A stretch of 43,854 bases of DNA from an uncultured Lachnospiraceae bacterium (GCA_947165275.1 CAMUZQ010000015.1:1-43854), one strand, 5' to 3'; counted from the stretch's first letter, positions 8,066 to 16,159 are shown. The notes: generated by a model not told the origin, from the letters alone. Made by a program: numbers and translations.

Positions 8066-8489
8066 CCTGGAACAGACAGTTCAGCCTGAAGCGGCGAAGC
8101 AGGTACAGGAGACCGGCGGCGACGCTTTTAAGTTTATGCTGATGTCCAATATTGAGGAATCAGAGCTTCAGGAAAAGCTGTCTAACCTTATGAGTGAGAT
8201 CACTGCAGAGGGTGAGATAATAGCAAAAAGAAAAAACATAAAGGACATGCGCCGGTACAGAGGCCTGGTAAAGGACTTCATGAATGAGATACTGAACAGA
8301 TCCCATCAGTTTTCAAGACAGAATTTCCTGGACAGGAAAGGACGGCACAGGGTATACGGGATCATAAAACTGGTGGATCAGAATCTGGATGATCTGGCAG
8401 CGGAGCTGCTGAAGGAAGAAAGTGATAATCTGTCGATCCTGGCGAAGATAGGTGAGATACGGGGTCTTTTGATCGATCTGCTGATGTGA
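8046..8489 (+). CDS. YaaR family protein (DUF327)
   Basis: This 147-residue, mostly helical acidic protein starts at a TTG and overlaps the kinase gene by 20 bp. The family resemblance rests on the pattern ending FMNEILNRS, the central FLDRKGRHRVYGIIKLVDQNLDDLA and the IGEIRGLLIDLLM tail, and on its place directly before holB, exactly as in Bacillus. The family is of unknown function. No membrane segment or enzyme motif is seen. The holB start lies 3 bp downstream of its stop. Confidence 0.82.
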   Translation: MDIRVNNLEQTVQPEAAKQVQETGGDAFKFMLMSNIEESELQEKLSNLMSEITAEGEIIAKRKNIKDMRRYRGLVKDFMNEILNRSHQFSRQNFLDRKGRHRVYGIIKLVDQNLDDLAAELLKEESDNLSILAKIGEIRGLLIDLLM

Positions 8490-8492
8490 AAA

Positions 8493-9374
8493 ATGACTGA
8501 GGATTTTATTAAAAACTATATAGATACTGCCATAAGAAAAGGAACCCTGGCTCCCTCCTACATAATCGAAGGGGCAGATAAGGAGGCTATATTTGAGCTT
8601 GCAAAAAAAACAGCTGCTGCCCTTCTCTGTAAAGGAGACGCGGATAAGGAAAAACCCTGCGGAGCCTGTCATTCATGTAAATTGATCGCATCCGGCAATC
8701 ATCCGGACTGTACGGTTGTCACGCATGAAAAACCAACTGTTCTGTCAGTGGATGAGATCAGGGAGCAGGTTGTCAGAGATGTGGCTGTACGACCCTATTA
8801 TGGCGGCAGGAAGATCTATATCATTCCGGATTCAGAGCTTATGGGACCTGGAAGCCAGAATGCTCTGCTGAAGACCATAGAGGAACCGCCGGAATATGTG
8901 CTTATCCTTCTCCTGGTAGAAAACCGGCAAAGACTGCTCGAGACTATAAGATCCAGATGCGTAAAGCTTTCTTTCAGTGCAGAGCCGGAATTCCATACTG
9001 ATGATGAAGCAGTTGCGTTGCAGTTTACAAGGATCGAGGAATTCATTTCGGATCAGGAGAGGTTCGGCATGGCTGATGCGATCAGTTTTGCAAAGGAGCT
9101 GGCAAATAATTATAAATCATATCTCCCGGATCTTCTGACCCATATAGAGGTCATATGCAGAGATGCTCTTTTTGAAAAATCCGGCATGGATTTGACAGCC
9201 GCGGGTAAGGCAGGATATATTAAAAAAACTGCGGAAATACCGTATGAAGGACTGGAGCAGATACTTAAGGCAGTACAAAGTGCCAGGCATGATCTTCTGA
9301 TCAATGTGACGGCAGAGGCTGTTTTGGATTCGCTTTTGCTGCATATAAAACAGGCTGCAGCGACAAAGACGTAA
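8493..9374 (+). CDS. holB: DNA polymerase III subunit delta' (clamp-loader)
   Basis: This 293-residue clamp-loader subunit loads the beta clamp at replication forks. The N-terminal AAA+ fold keeps the four-cysteine zinc module (Cys46, Cys56, Cys59, Cys62) and the strong signature SQNALLKTIEEPP (121-133), followed by RSRC. The Walker A region (about 24-34) lacks GKT, which is normal for delta' because it does not bind ATP. The ATG at 8493 has no clear ribosome binding site; coupling to yaaR is likely. Genes ricT and trmN6 follow, the standard Firmicutes order. Confidence 0.93.
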   Translation: MTEDFIKNYIDTAIRKGTLAPSYIIEGADKEAIFELAKKTAAALLCKGDADKEKPCGACHSCKLIASGNHPDCTVVTHEKPTVLSVDEIREQVVRDVAVRPYYGGRKIYIIPDSELMGPGSQNALLKTIEEPPEYVLILLLVENRQRLLETIRSRCVKLSFSAEPEFHTDDEAVALQFTRIEEFISDQERFGMADAISFAKELANNYKSYLPDLLTHIEVICRDALFEKSGMDLTAAGKAGYIKKTAEIPYEGLEQILKAVQSARHDLLINVTAEAVLDSLLLHIKQAAATKT

Positions 9375-9398
9375 GGTCTGTATACAGAAAGGATACAT

Positions 9399-10337
9399 AT
9401 GTCAGATGTAATTTGTGTAAGGTTTCGTACCGCAGGGAAGATATACTATTTCGACCCCGGTGACCTTGAAATAAAAAGAGGAATGAATGTCATTGTGGAA
9501 ACAGCCCGCGGCAAGGAATACGGCCGGGTTGTCTCTGACATAAAGCAGGTGGATGAGGAGAGTCTCAAATCTCCATTAAAACCGGTCATCCGGATAGCTA
9601 CCGAAGAGGATGCGGACAGAGAAACGGTCAACCGGCTGAAGGAAAAGGACGCATTTAAGATATGCAAGGAAAGAATAGCGGCCCACGGGCTGGAAATGAA
9701 GCTGATAGATGCGGAATATACCTTTGACGGGAGCAAGCTGCTCTTTTATTTCACAGCTGACGGAAGAGTAGATTTCAGGGAGCTGGTAAAGGATCTGGCA
9801 GGACAGTTCAGAACCCGTATAGAATTAAGACAGATCGGCGTCCGTGATGAAACCAAGATAATAGGCGGGATAGGAATATGCGGAAGGGAGCTCTGCTGTC
9901 ATGCTTATCTTTCTGATTTTGCTCCGGTTTCCATCCGTATGGCCAAGGAACAGAACCTGTCCCTTAATCCCACCAAGATATCAGGGGTCTGCGGCAGGCT
10001 CATGTGCTGCCTGAGGAATGAACAGGAGACCTATGAATATCTGAATAAAAAGCTTCCGGGACTTGGAGACTATGTAACGGCGCCTGACGGAACCAGAGGT
10101 GTCGTAGAATCAGTCAACGTACTCAGACAAAAGGTTAAGGTCATCATAGATGAAGGTGATGAAAAGGAAATAAAGGAATATCCCGTGGAGGAGCTCTACT
10201 TTAAGCCCCGCAGATCACGCGGACACGGTAAGGGCGGAAAGAAGAACGAAAACGAAGAGCCGGCGGATGAGAAGGAGCTGGAGGAGCTTGAAACCCTGGA
10301 GGAAAAGGAGGGGGCTAGCTCCAAGCTGGATGAATAA
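9399..10337 (+). CDS. ricT: PSP1 domain protein RicT/YaaT (Y-complex Fe-S subunit)
   Basis: This 312-residue PSP1 domain protein has the family cysteine set Cys161, Cys166-167, Cys198 and Cys203-204 in GICGRELCC and GVCGRLMCC. In Bacillus, RicT joins RicA and RicF in a complex that carries Fe-S clusters and stimulates RNase Y-dependent mRNA processing. The family and position (holB-ricT-trmN6) support the symbol. The last 45 residues are lysine-rich and then strongly acidic, a likely disordered tail. The start has aaagga at the right distance. It overlaps trmN6 by 8 bp. Confidence 0.92.
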   Translation: MSDVICVRFRTAGKIYYFDPGDLEIKRGMNVIVETARGKEYGRVVSDIKQVDEESLKSPLKPVIRIATEEDADRETVNRLKEKDAFKICKERIAAHGLEMKLIDAEYTFDGSKLLFYFTADGRVDFRELVKDLAGQFRTRIELRQIGVRDETKIIGGIGICGRELCCHAYLSDFAPVSIRMAKEQNLSLNPTKISGVCGRLMCCLRNEQETYEYLNKKLPGLGDYVTAPDGTRGVVESVNVLRQKVKVIIDEGDEKEIKEYPVEELYFKPRRSRGHGKGGKKNENEEPADEKELEELETLEEKEGASSKLDE

Positions 10338-11088
10338 GGAGACAGCAGGCTGTATAAAAGAAGGTGAAAGGCTTGACGATCTTCAAAGGAATAATCTTTT
10401 TATAATACAGAACCCGGAGAAGTTCTGTTTCGGCATGGATGCGGTATTATTGTCCGGATTTGCTGCAGCCCATGCAGCTCCCTCCTGCAGACAGATACTG
10501 GATCTGTGCACGGGAAACGGTATAATACCCCTGCTGCTTTCAGCAAAAACAAAGGCAGATAAGATCACCGGGATCGAAATCCAGACGGAAATAGCGGAAA
10601 TGGCGGTCAGGAGTGTTTCCATGAACTCTCTGGAGGATAAGATAGCTATTCTGAACTGCGATATAAAAGAGGCATCTGATCACATAAGGATGGCCTCTTT
10701 TGATATGATAACAGTAAATCCGCCGTATTTTAAAGCAGGGCACGGTATAACCAATCCTGAGGATTCAAAAACGATATCCAGACATGAGGTGGCATGTACC
10801 TTAAATGATGTACTTGCAGTATCTGCATCAGCCCTGAAAAACGGCGGATATTTCTATATGGTGCATAAGCCGCAAAGAACGGCAGATGTAATCTATGAGA
10901 TGAGGAGGGCGGGGATCGAGCCGAAAACATTAAAGCTTGTTCATCCGTACATATCATCCGAGGCGTCCATGATACTTATAGAAGGGCGCAAGGGGGCAGG
11001 TGCCGAAATGAGAATAGAACCGCCTCTGATAATATACGGGGAAGATGGAAAATACACCGGAGAAATGTATACGATATATGGATATTAA
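10330..11088 (+). CDS. trmN6: tRNA1(Val) (adenine37-N6)-methyltransferase family (YabB/TrmN6)
   Basis: This is a 252-residue Class I SAM methyltransferase. It has the SAM-binding motif ILDLCTGNGI and the N6-adenine methyltransferase motif NPPYF (starting Asn130). The N-terminal EGERLDDLQ and FCFGMDAVLLS segments are typical of the YabB/TrmN6 family, which methylates A37 of tRNA-Val in E. coli. I chose ATG 10330, which precedes the family N-terminus, over one at 10267 inside ricT. Ribosome entry is probably through coupling, since the nearest purine-rich site (10305-10312) is rather far. Target RNA in Clostridia is inferred from the family. Confidence 0.88.
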   Translation: MNKETAGCIKEGERLDDLQRNNLFIIQNPEKFCFGMDAVLLSGFAAAHAAPSCRQILDLCTGNGIIPLLLSAKTKADKITGIEIQTEIAEMAVRSVSMNSLEDKIAILNCDIKEASDHIRMASFDMITVNPPYFKAGHGITNPEDSKTISRHEVACTLNDVLAVSASALKNGGYFYMVHKPQRTADVIYEMRRAGIEPKTLKLVHPYISSEASMILIEGRKGAGAEMRIEPPLIIYGEDGKYTGEMYTIYGY

Positions 11089-11917
11089 GCTTTTTCTTTG
11101 TCCTACCCCAATCGGTAATCTGGGGGATATCACTGAGAGAACTCTTGAAGTATTAAAGGATGTGGATATCATAGCAGCAGAGGATACCAGAAATACCCTG
11201 CGTCTTCTAAATCATTTCGATATACACTCGAAGCTGACGAGCTACCATGAGCATAATAAATATGAAAAGGCATCGGAGCTGGTGGATATGATGCTCGCCG
11301 GAAAAACAGTTGCATGTGTCACAGATGCCGGAACGCCGGGAATATCCGATCCCGGTGAGATCCTTGTCCGGAAGGCCATAGATGCAGGGATAGGAGTGAC
11401 CTCCCTTCCCGGAGCCACTGCTTTTGTGTCCGCGCTTACGGTTTCCGGTCTTTCCACAGGAAGATTTGTATTTGAGGGGTTTTTACCTAAGGAAAAAAAG
11501 GAAAGAAGATGCATCCTCGAAAGCGTGAAGGATGAAGCAAGGACAATTATCTTCTATGAAGCTCCGCATCGCCTCAGGGATACGCTTTCCGTCCTGGCCT
11601 CGGTTTTTGGCGGAGGAAGGCGCATTGCACTGTGCCGGGAGCTTACCAAGGTGCATGAAGAGGTATTGAGATCCACTTTGGAGGAAGCGGTCTCATACTA
11701 TACCCAAAATGAACCCAGAGGAGAGTATGTCCTTGTTATTGAAGGCAGGCCGTTTCATGAGATCGAAGAAGAAAAACGTGAAGCTTACGCAGACATAAGC
11801 ATAGAAGAGCATGTCAGTATGTATGAAGCAAAGGGCTTCGGACGCAAGGAAGCAATGAAAAAAGCAGCAGCGGACCGGGGTGTATCGAAGAGGGATATAT
11901 ACAATGCTCTGCTGTAG
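11078..11917 (+). CDS. rsmI: 16S rRNA (cytidine1402-2'-O)-methyltransferase
   Basis: This 279-residue tetrapyrrole-methylase-fold enzyme modifies C1402 in the ribosomal P-site. Motifs are LFLCPTPIGNLGDIT at the N-terminus, AEDTRNTLRLLNHF, VTDAGTPGISDPG and SLPGATAFVSAL, all diagnostic of RsmI. I chose ATG 11078, which starts at the family N-terminus and overlaps trmN6 by 11 bp; an ATG at 11045 would add 11 unconserved residues. Length matches the family (about 280-290). It closes the conserved yaaO-rsmI block. Confidence 0.95.
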   Translation: MDIKLFLCPTPIGNLGDITERTLEVLKDVDIIAAEDTRNTLRLLNHFDIHSKLTSYHEHNKYEKASELVDMMLAGKTVACVTDAGTPGISDPGEILVRKAIDAGIGVTSLPGATAFVSALTVSGLSTGRFVFEGFLPKEKKERRCILESVKDEARTIIFYEAPHRLRDTLSVLASVFGGGRRIALCRELTKVHEEVLRSTLEEAVSYYTQNEPRGEYVLVIEGRPFHEIEEEKREAYADISIEEHVSMYEAKGFGRKEAMKKAAADRGVSKRDIYNALL

Positions 11918-11920
11918 TCT

Positions 11921-11956
11921 TTTATTTTCCCGCCATATAAGCTATACTGTATACAG
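11921..11956 (+). promoter_or_regulatory. Possible promoter with palindrome before the GGDEF-EAL gene
   Basis: A -10-like TATACT (11943-11948) overlaps a perfect 10-base palindrome, CTGTATACAG (11947-11956). The -35 region is poor (TTTATT about 17 bases upstream). The palindrome sits where transcription would start and could be an operator. The gap between rsmI and the next gene is only 63 bases. Confidence 0.3.
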
Positions 11957-11980
11957 CGTTTTTTGGGGGATCCTGATTAT

Positions 11981-13633
11981 ATGAAATCAGACAATAAGGA
12001 GTTTCATTTACAGTTTCTACATGAATTATCTGTCGGACCGGTTTCTCTTGCACACTTTAACGAGGCATTGGGGGCTGTTGCCTATTATACGCATATATAC
12101 GGGATAGAAGCAGAGTATATAGGTGAATTCAACCTGCCGTCCGGGAAAAGGAATCTTGTTCTTTTCCAGAGGGAGAGGGGTGTGCCGGCTGATGAACCCC
12201 TGAGCTTTGCTTTTGACGTCGCTCCCAAAAGGACTCTGGTCATATATATATATCCGGCGGACAGACCCTTTGAAGCATCTGAACGCAGCACTATGGAGAT
12301 GTATGCGACAGAATGCATGTTCTATCTTGCGAGAATGCGCCTGAATGATGAGAGGAGCTTCTCCAATCAGCAGCAGACCACCGGATTATCGAATGCTTCC
12401 GGTTATCTTCAAAACGTCACCGATCTTATAAAAAAGGGTATTTCGCTGAAGGATTACTGCGCCTTTTATTTTAACCTGAAGGATTTCGGGGAGATAAGCA
12501 GAAAATACGGCTGTGAAAAGGGAGATGAGGTTCTTTGGCAGTATGCTTCTTATCTGAGGGATGTTATTGAGAATGATGAGGTGCTGGGACACCTGGGCGG
12601 AGATAATTTCATGGCCCTCATCAAAAAAACTAACAAGGACAGATTCATCCGGATCATATCCGATGTTACCATCATGCTGGATGTAAACGATAAAAGCGAG
12701 GATATTCAGATCTCCTCCACCATAGGCATATGGGAGATCATCTCGGAAGTATCCGATCCCGGAGATGTGATAAGCAAACCGTCCATAGCCCTGAATCAGG
12801 CAAGGAATGTGCTGCATCAGAATATAGCGTATGCATCAGATTCGCTGATAAACCGGATAAACCAGCAGAAAAATGTGCTGAAGGACTACGAAGAAGCTCT
12901 GGCCAAGGAGGAATTTGCTGTATTTTATCAGCCAAAGGTAGATTCAAGAACAAAAACGCTTGTAGGGGCGGAAGCGCTTGTCAGATGGATACACGATGAT
13001 AAAACCGTGGGTGTATTTATTCCGGCATTGGAGGAGAACGGACAGACGCTTGCGTTGGACCTGTATGTGCTTCGTCATGTATGCAGAGATATAGTGAAAT
13101 GGATGCTCATGGGTTATGATCCTGTTCCCGTATCTGTTAATTTTTCCAGAAAGGATCTTAAGGATAAAAGGCTTGCTGAAAAGATAAATCAGATCATAGA
13201 AGAGTCTAAGCTGGATAAAAGATATATAGAAGTAGAACTTACAGAAACCGTTGATGAGGCAGAACACGGGATTTTATCAGGCTTTATAAAGGATCTGTAC
13301 GACAAGAAGATCATGACGGCTATAGATGATTTCGGATCCGGATATTCTGCCCTTGCCACTCTCAGGGAATTCCAGATACATACGCTCAAGATAGACAGAT
13401 CGTTTGTAAACGGAGATGACTTTTCATGGAAGGACGAGATCATACTAAAGGATATCATCCATATGGCCAGAGAGCTTGGAATGGAGGTACTGATCGAAGG
13501 AGTGGAAAGAGAAGATCAGCTGTTTTTTGTAAATAATGCCGGATGCTATGTGATCCAGGGATTCTATTTCGACAGGCCTCTTCCCAAGATCGAATTTGAG
13601 GAGCGGCTGCAGAACAAATCATACAAAAAATGA
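11981..13633 (+). CDS. GGDEF-EAL protein, probable c-di-GMP phosphodiesterase
   Basis: This 550-residue cytosolic signalling protein has three parts. Residues 1-135 are a sensor-like region without a clear family. About 135-290 is a degenerate GGDEF domain whose active-site motif is GGDNF (206-210), so cyclase activity is doubtful. About 305-545 is an EAL domain that looks active: EALVRW (Glu331), the NFSRKDL and ELTET motifs, IDDFGSGYS (Asp449-450), LKIDRSF, EGVE and IQGFYFDRPLP. It should hydrolyse c-di-GMP to pGpG, with the GGDEF part possibly a GTP-binding regulator. ATG 11981 is preceded by GGGGGA; an in-frame TTG at 11963 is the alternative. It overlaps the next gene by 4 bp. Confidence 0.9.
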   Translation: MKSDNKEFHLQFLHELSVGPVSLAHFNEALGAVAYYTHIYGIEAEYIGEFNLPSGKRNLVLFQRERGVPADEPLSFAFDVAPKRTLVIYIYPADRPFEASERSTMEMYATECMFYLARMRLNDERSFSNQQQTTGLSNASGYLQNVTDLIKKGISLKDYCAFYFNLKDFGEISRKYGCEKGDEVLWQYASYLRDVIENDEVLGHLGGDNFMALIKKTNKDRFIRIISDVTIMLDVNDKSEDIQISSTIGIWEIISEVSDPGDVISKPSIALNQARNVLHQNIAYASDSLINRINQQKNVLKDYEEALAKEEFAVFYQPKVDSRTKTLVGAEALVRWIHDDKTVGVFIPALEENGQTLALDLYVLRHVCRDIVKWMLMGYDPVPVSVNFSRKDLKDKRLAEKINQIIEESKLDKRYIEVELTETVDEAEHGILSGFIKDLYDKKIMTAIDDFGSGYSALATLREFQIHTLKIDRSFVNGDDFSWKDEIILKDIIHMARELGMEVLIEGVEREDQLFFVNNAGCYVIQGFYFDRPLPKIEFEERLQNKSYKK

Positions 13634-14970
13634 AATACAAAAGATATATTCCTTATTTTTCTGCCGTTCTATGCACGGCAGTCTATCTGAGTCTGGTTTT
13701 CAATGATAATATCTGGCTTGATGAAGCATTTTCAGCATCCATAATCAGATGCGGCTATAAGGAGATGCTGTCCCGGACCTTTGCCGATACACTGCCTCCC
13801 TTTTATAATCTCTCAGCCTGGCTTTTTACACGCATATTCGGCTTTTCTACCATAGGTCTGAAGATTTTTTCAGTCCTGCCTGTGTTTTTGCTGATGCTTG
13901 TGTCAGCACGGTTTTTAACCAGGGTTTCATCTGTGAGAGCTTCGTGCATATATATGGCACTGGTCACCGGAATGCCGCATTTCCTGGAGCACGGAGTGGA
14001 GATACGCATGTACAGCTGGGCGGTTTTCTTTGCATCATCAGCTGCGATATTTGCCCTCTGTGTGACACGTAAAATAAGATATGCCGGGATCGGTCTGACA
14101 GCCTGTACTATCTTAGGGGCATATACCCATCAGTATGCCCTGATAGCAGAAGCCTTTATATGGCTGATGCTGCTGGCTGTAATGTACAGGAATAAGGAGA
14201 TCTCAGCGTGGCTTAAGATGTCAGCGGTATGTTTTATCCTTTATATTCCGTGCGCGGCCCTCACATTGCATCAGATGAAGGCGGCATCATCGTATTTTTC
14301 CGCTGCTCCGGCAACACTTGGAAGTCTTTTTGCGTCCTTAAGATATCCTTATGTGACAAATATCACTGTATTGTCGGCGATACTCATGCTGTCGGTTCTC
14401 TCATTGCTTATATATTCCTGTAAAAGAAGAGATGCATCATCGGCATATTATATGCTCATCTATGTTTTTGTTACATTTATGTCATTTGGCATAATGTGGT
14501 CGACAGGCTCCACTTTTTTCACCTCCAGATATCTGATGCCCTCAATAGGGATCCTCTGGCTCGGAGTATCTATAACCCTGGAAAACGTGATCATGGAAAA
14601 AAAGCAGGCAGGGATATTTGCACTGCTGATCCTTTCTGCCGTCTGTATCGTAGTATATGTCCGGCAATACAGAACAGAATATGTGGATATGTCCGGATTC
14701 GAGGAATTCATAGCTGCTACAGGTCCGGAGGACGGATATATCATTTATGAAGACTTTCCGGAGATAGAAATATGCTTAGGTTATTACGCACCCTGGCTCA
14801 GAAAATGCGAGCCTGAGGAGCTGGATGGGGTTGCAGGGCATAAATATCTGATTGTTAACAGGGATATACATATTAATGATGTGGAAAAAATAAAAAAATA
14901 TGAATTAAAGTATATAGGAAACCTGAGTTTTGACCGATATACCTTTAAAGCATACGAATTATCGGAATGA
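13630..14970 (+). CDS. GT39-like membrane glycosyltransferase (ArnT/PMT superfamily)
   Basis: This 446-residue integral membrane protein has about ten to twelve hydrophobic segments and a short soluble C-terminal domain (about 355-446). The first outer loop carries WLDEAFS (Asp31-Glu32), the catalytic acidic pair of the GT-C/PMT_2 superfamily, followed by DTLPPFYNL (53-61). This family transfers sugars from polyprenyl-phosphate donors on the outer face of the membrane. Its 4-bp overlap with the c-di-GMP phosphodiesterase gene suggests co-transcription, which may link surface glycan to c-di-GMP status, but no direct evidence of that is visible. Substrates are unknown. Confidence 0.78.
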   Translation: MKYKRYIPYFSAVLCTAVYLSLVFNDNIWLDEAFSASIIRCGYKEMLSRTFADTLPPFYNLSAWLFTRIFGFSTIGLKIFSVLPVFLLMLVSARFLTRVSSVRASCIYMALVTGMPHFLEHGVEIRMYSWAVFFASSAAIFALCVTRKIRYAGIGLTACTILGAYTHQYALIAEAFIWLMLLAVMYRNKEISAWLKMSAVCFILYIPCAALTLHQMKAASSYFSAAPATLGSLFASLRYPYVTNITVLSAILMLSVLSLLIYSCKRRDASSAYYMLIYVFVTFMSFGIMWSTGSTFFTSRYLMPSIGILWLGVSITLENVIMEKKQAGIFALLILSAVCIVVYVRQYRTEYVDMSGFEEFIAATGPEDGYIIYEDFPEIEICLGYYAPWLRKCEPEELDGVAGHKYLIVNRDIHINDVEKIKKYELKYIGNLSFDRYTFKAYELSE

Positions 14971-15016
14971 TCCGTATGCGGTACACATCTTACTTTTAAT
15001 GAAGGGAGAGATCACA

Positions 15017-15223
15017 ATGGATGCTTTAGGCATGGTTGCACCGACAGGCTTGATCCAGGATATGTCAGTATCATTAGCTTCGGCTAAGGCGGGCAATGAA
15101 ACTGGTGTTGCGATGTTGTCAAAGGCTCTGGATACACAGGACTCTATGGGGGCATCGATGATCCACATGATGGAGCAGTCCGTAAATCCCGCAGTAGGCG
15201 GAAATTTCGATATGTCGGTCTGA
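15017..15223 (+). CDS. YjfB-like putative motility protein
   Basis: This is a 68-residue, Met- and Ser-rich helical protein without signal peptide or membrane segment. The pattern MSVSLASAKAGNETGVAMLSKALD with a C-terminal hydrophobic MMEQSVNP resembles the small YjfB family, annotated as putative motility proteins in Firmicutes. An aagggag site at 15002-15008 fixes the start. A candidate flagellar-type -10 (ACCGATAT, 14933-14940) lies upstream inside the previous gene, and a terminator follows, so it may be expressed alone. Function is unproven. Confidence 0.75.
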   Translation: MDALGMVAPTGLIQDMSVSLASAKAGNETGVAMLSKALDTQDSMGASMIHMMEQSVNPAVGGNFDMSV

Positions 15224-15254
15224 ACACATCTAAGTAGGATGAAAGCCAGAACAG

Positions 15255-15283
15255 AGACTCCCCCTAAAGGGAGTCTTTGTTTT
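15255..15283 (+). terminator. Terminator after the YjfB-like gene
   Basis: An 8-bp perfect inverted repeat (15255-15262 and 15269-15276) with a 6-base loop is followed by ttgtttt. It sits between the convergent YjfB-like gene and rqcP. The T run is on the + side only, so it serves the + strand gene mainly. Confidence 0.85.
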
Positions 15284-15284
15284 A

Positions 15285-15524
15285 TCAGATATATTCGTAC
15301 AAACCCTGAGCTTCTTCTTTTTTTACAGTCTCGGCAACAGAGAGGACCCTTACGGAAACAGTCTTATCACCGAAAAGTATTGAAATCTCGTCTCCCGGTC
15401 TGATATCAGTCCCGGCTTTTGCCACTCTTCCGTTTACTGTCACACGTCCCGCATCGCAGGCTTCATTTGCTATAGTCCGTCTTTTGATGATACGTGATAC
15501 TTTAAGATATTTATCCAGTCTCAT
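15285..15524 (-). CDS. rqcP: RqcP/Hsp15-type S4 RNA-binding protein
   Basis: This 79-residue protein is a single S4 RNA-binding domain (MRLDKYLKVSRIIKRR ... GRVTVNGRVAKAGTDIRPGDEI). In Bacillus, RqcP (YabO) binds stalled 50S subunits and works with RqcH in adding C-terminal alanine tails for ribosome quality control. The position next to HU is a common clostridial arrangement. I chose the ATG at 15524, with GAGGAAG just upstream; a longer reading frame to 15578 would start inside a terminator hairpin. Read-through from the HU promoter past that hairpin, or an unseen promoter, must express it. Confidence 0.88.
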   Translation of the reverse strand: MRLDKYLKVSRIIKRRTIANEACDAGRVTVNGRVAKAGTDIRPGDEISILFGDKTVSVRVLSVAETVKKEEAQGLYEYI

Positions 15525-15530
15525 ATGCTT

Positions 15531-15568
15531 CCTCAAAAAAAGCATCCGCCGTAGTGGCAGACGCTTTT
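15531..15568 (-). terminator. Terminator/attenuator between HU and rqcP
   Basis: On the - strand the arms at 15556-15568 and 15538-15550 form a 13-bp stem that includes two G:U pairs, with a 5-base loop, followed by a run of Ts. On the + strand those two pairs become A:C mismatches, so the element is strand-specific. The T run reaches the ribosome binding site of rqcP, leaving almost no leader. Confidence 0.8.
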
Positions 15569-15593
15569 TAATAAACAAAATGCTAAGAAATAT

Positions 15594-15872
15594 TTATTTC
15601 TTGTTTATAAGATCCTTAAGAGCCTTGCCGGGCTTAAACTTAGGTGACTTGGATGCTGCGATCTTCATCGTCTCGCCTGTCTGAGGGTTCCTGCCTTCAC
15701 GAGCTGCTCTCTTGGATACCTCGAATGTACCAAAGCCTACAAGCTGAACCTTGTCACCCTTCTTAAGCTGTGCTCCAACTGTATCTGTGAAAGCTGTAAG
15801 TGCCTTCTCTGCGTCCTTCTTCGAAATGTCAGCCTTGCTGGCAATTGCTGCGATCAACTCTGTCTTGTTCAT
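15594..15872 (-). CDS. HU family DNA-binding protein
   Basis: This 92-residue nucleoid protein bends and compacts DNA as a dimer. The full family signature is present: [27 protein letters not shown], the DNA-contacting arm [13 protein letters not shown] and the C-terminal [16 protein letters not shown] chose the ATG at 15872, which gives the standard HU length and has a strong gaggaggag site; upstream in-frame codons to 16103 would add residues with no HU likeness. Expression is from the strong - strand promoter at 15936-15964. Base composition and codon use fit a highly expressed gene. Confidence 0.97.
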   Translation of the reverse strand: MNKTELIAAIASKADISKKDAEKALTAFTDTVGAQLKKGDKVQLVGFGTFEVSKRAAREGRNPQTGETMKIAASKSPKFKPGKALKDLINKK

Positions 15873-15935
15873 TTTATGAACTCCTCCTCTGAAAAAGAAT
15901 ATAAATACTAATGTTTCATTGCAACCACACAATAC

Positions 15936-15964
15936 GTTATAACTGCAAAATGCCGCATTGTCAA
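15936..15964 (-). promoter_or_regulatory. Promoter of the HU gene
   Basis: Read on the - strand: TTGACA (15964-15959), a 17-base spacer and TATAAC (15941-15936). This near-consensus vegetative promoter is about 65 bases upstream of the HU start. Confidence 0.85.
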
Positions 15965-16016
15965 GCTTTCCGGCAAAAAACGTAACAATTATGTAAGATT
16001 TACACGGCTGTTCGAG

Positions 16017-16046
16017 TTGACATAAAAATAACAAGTATGCTAGAAT
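16017..16046 (+). promoter_or_regulatory. Promoter of the leader/WecG-like/ftsEX group
   Basis: TTGACA (16017-16022), an 18-base spacer and TAGAAT (16041-16046), with an extended TGC before the -10. It points away from the HU promoter, 53 bases apart. Transcription should start near 16053, at the edge of the structured leader. Confidence 0.8.
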
Positions 16047-16056
16047 ACTATATCTT

Positions 16057-16146
16057 GTGCAAAATGAGCGAAATATGGCGCAAAGCAGGTACTGGTTGGT
16101 CAAAAGCTTCGGCGCAGCCCGCTATGCCTGCATGATGGTATTTGCC
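16057..16146 (+). ncRNA. Structured 5' leader, candidate c-di-GMP-I (GEMM-I) riboswitch
   Basis: The leader starts within a few bases of the expected transcript start. An outer helix pairs GCAAA (16059-16063) with TTTGC (16141-16145). Inside are a GAAA segment (16070-16073), the sequence GGCGCAAAGC (16077-16086), a 7-bp helix (16085-16091 with 16125-16131, one G:U pair) capped by a longer hairpin, and CATGATGG before the closing TTTGCC. These elements occur in the order I recall for the GEMM-I consensus (GCAAA, GAAA tetraloop, ACGCAAAGC, ATGAT-GC, TTGCC). The first hairpin is weak as drawn, so the class is uncertain; an unclassified structured leader is the alternative. GGGA (16147-16150), the only Shine-Dalgarno-like site of the next gene, abuts the outer helix. 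Confidence 0.45.
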
Positions 16147-16159
16147 GGGATGTATTGTA

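Noticed and set aside
16142-16159. TTG 16142 as the start of the WecG-like gene
   Set aside because: It would lie inside the closing helix of the structured leader; ATG 16160 has GGGA at a fair distance.
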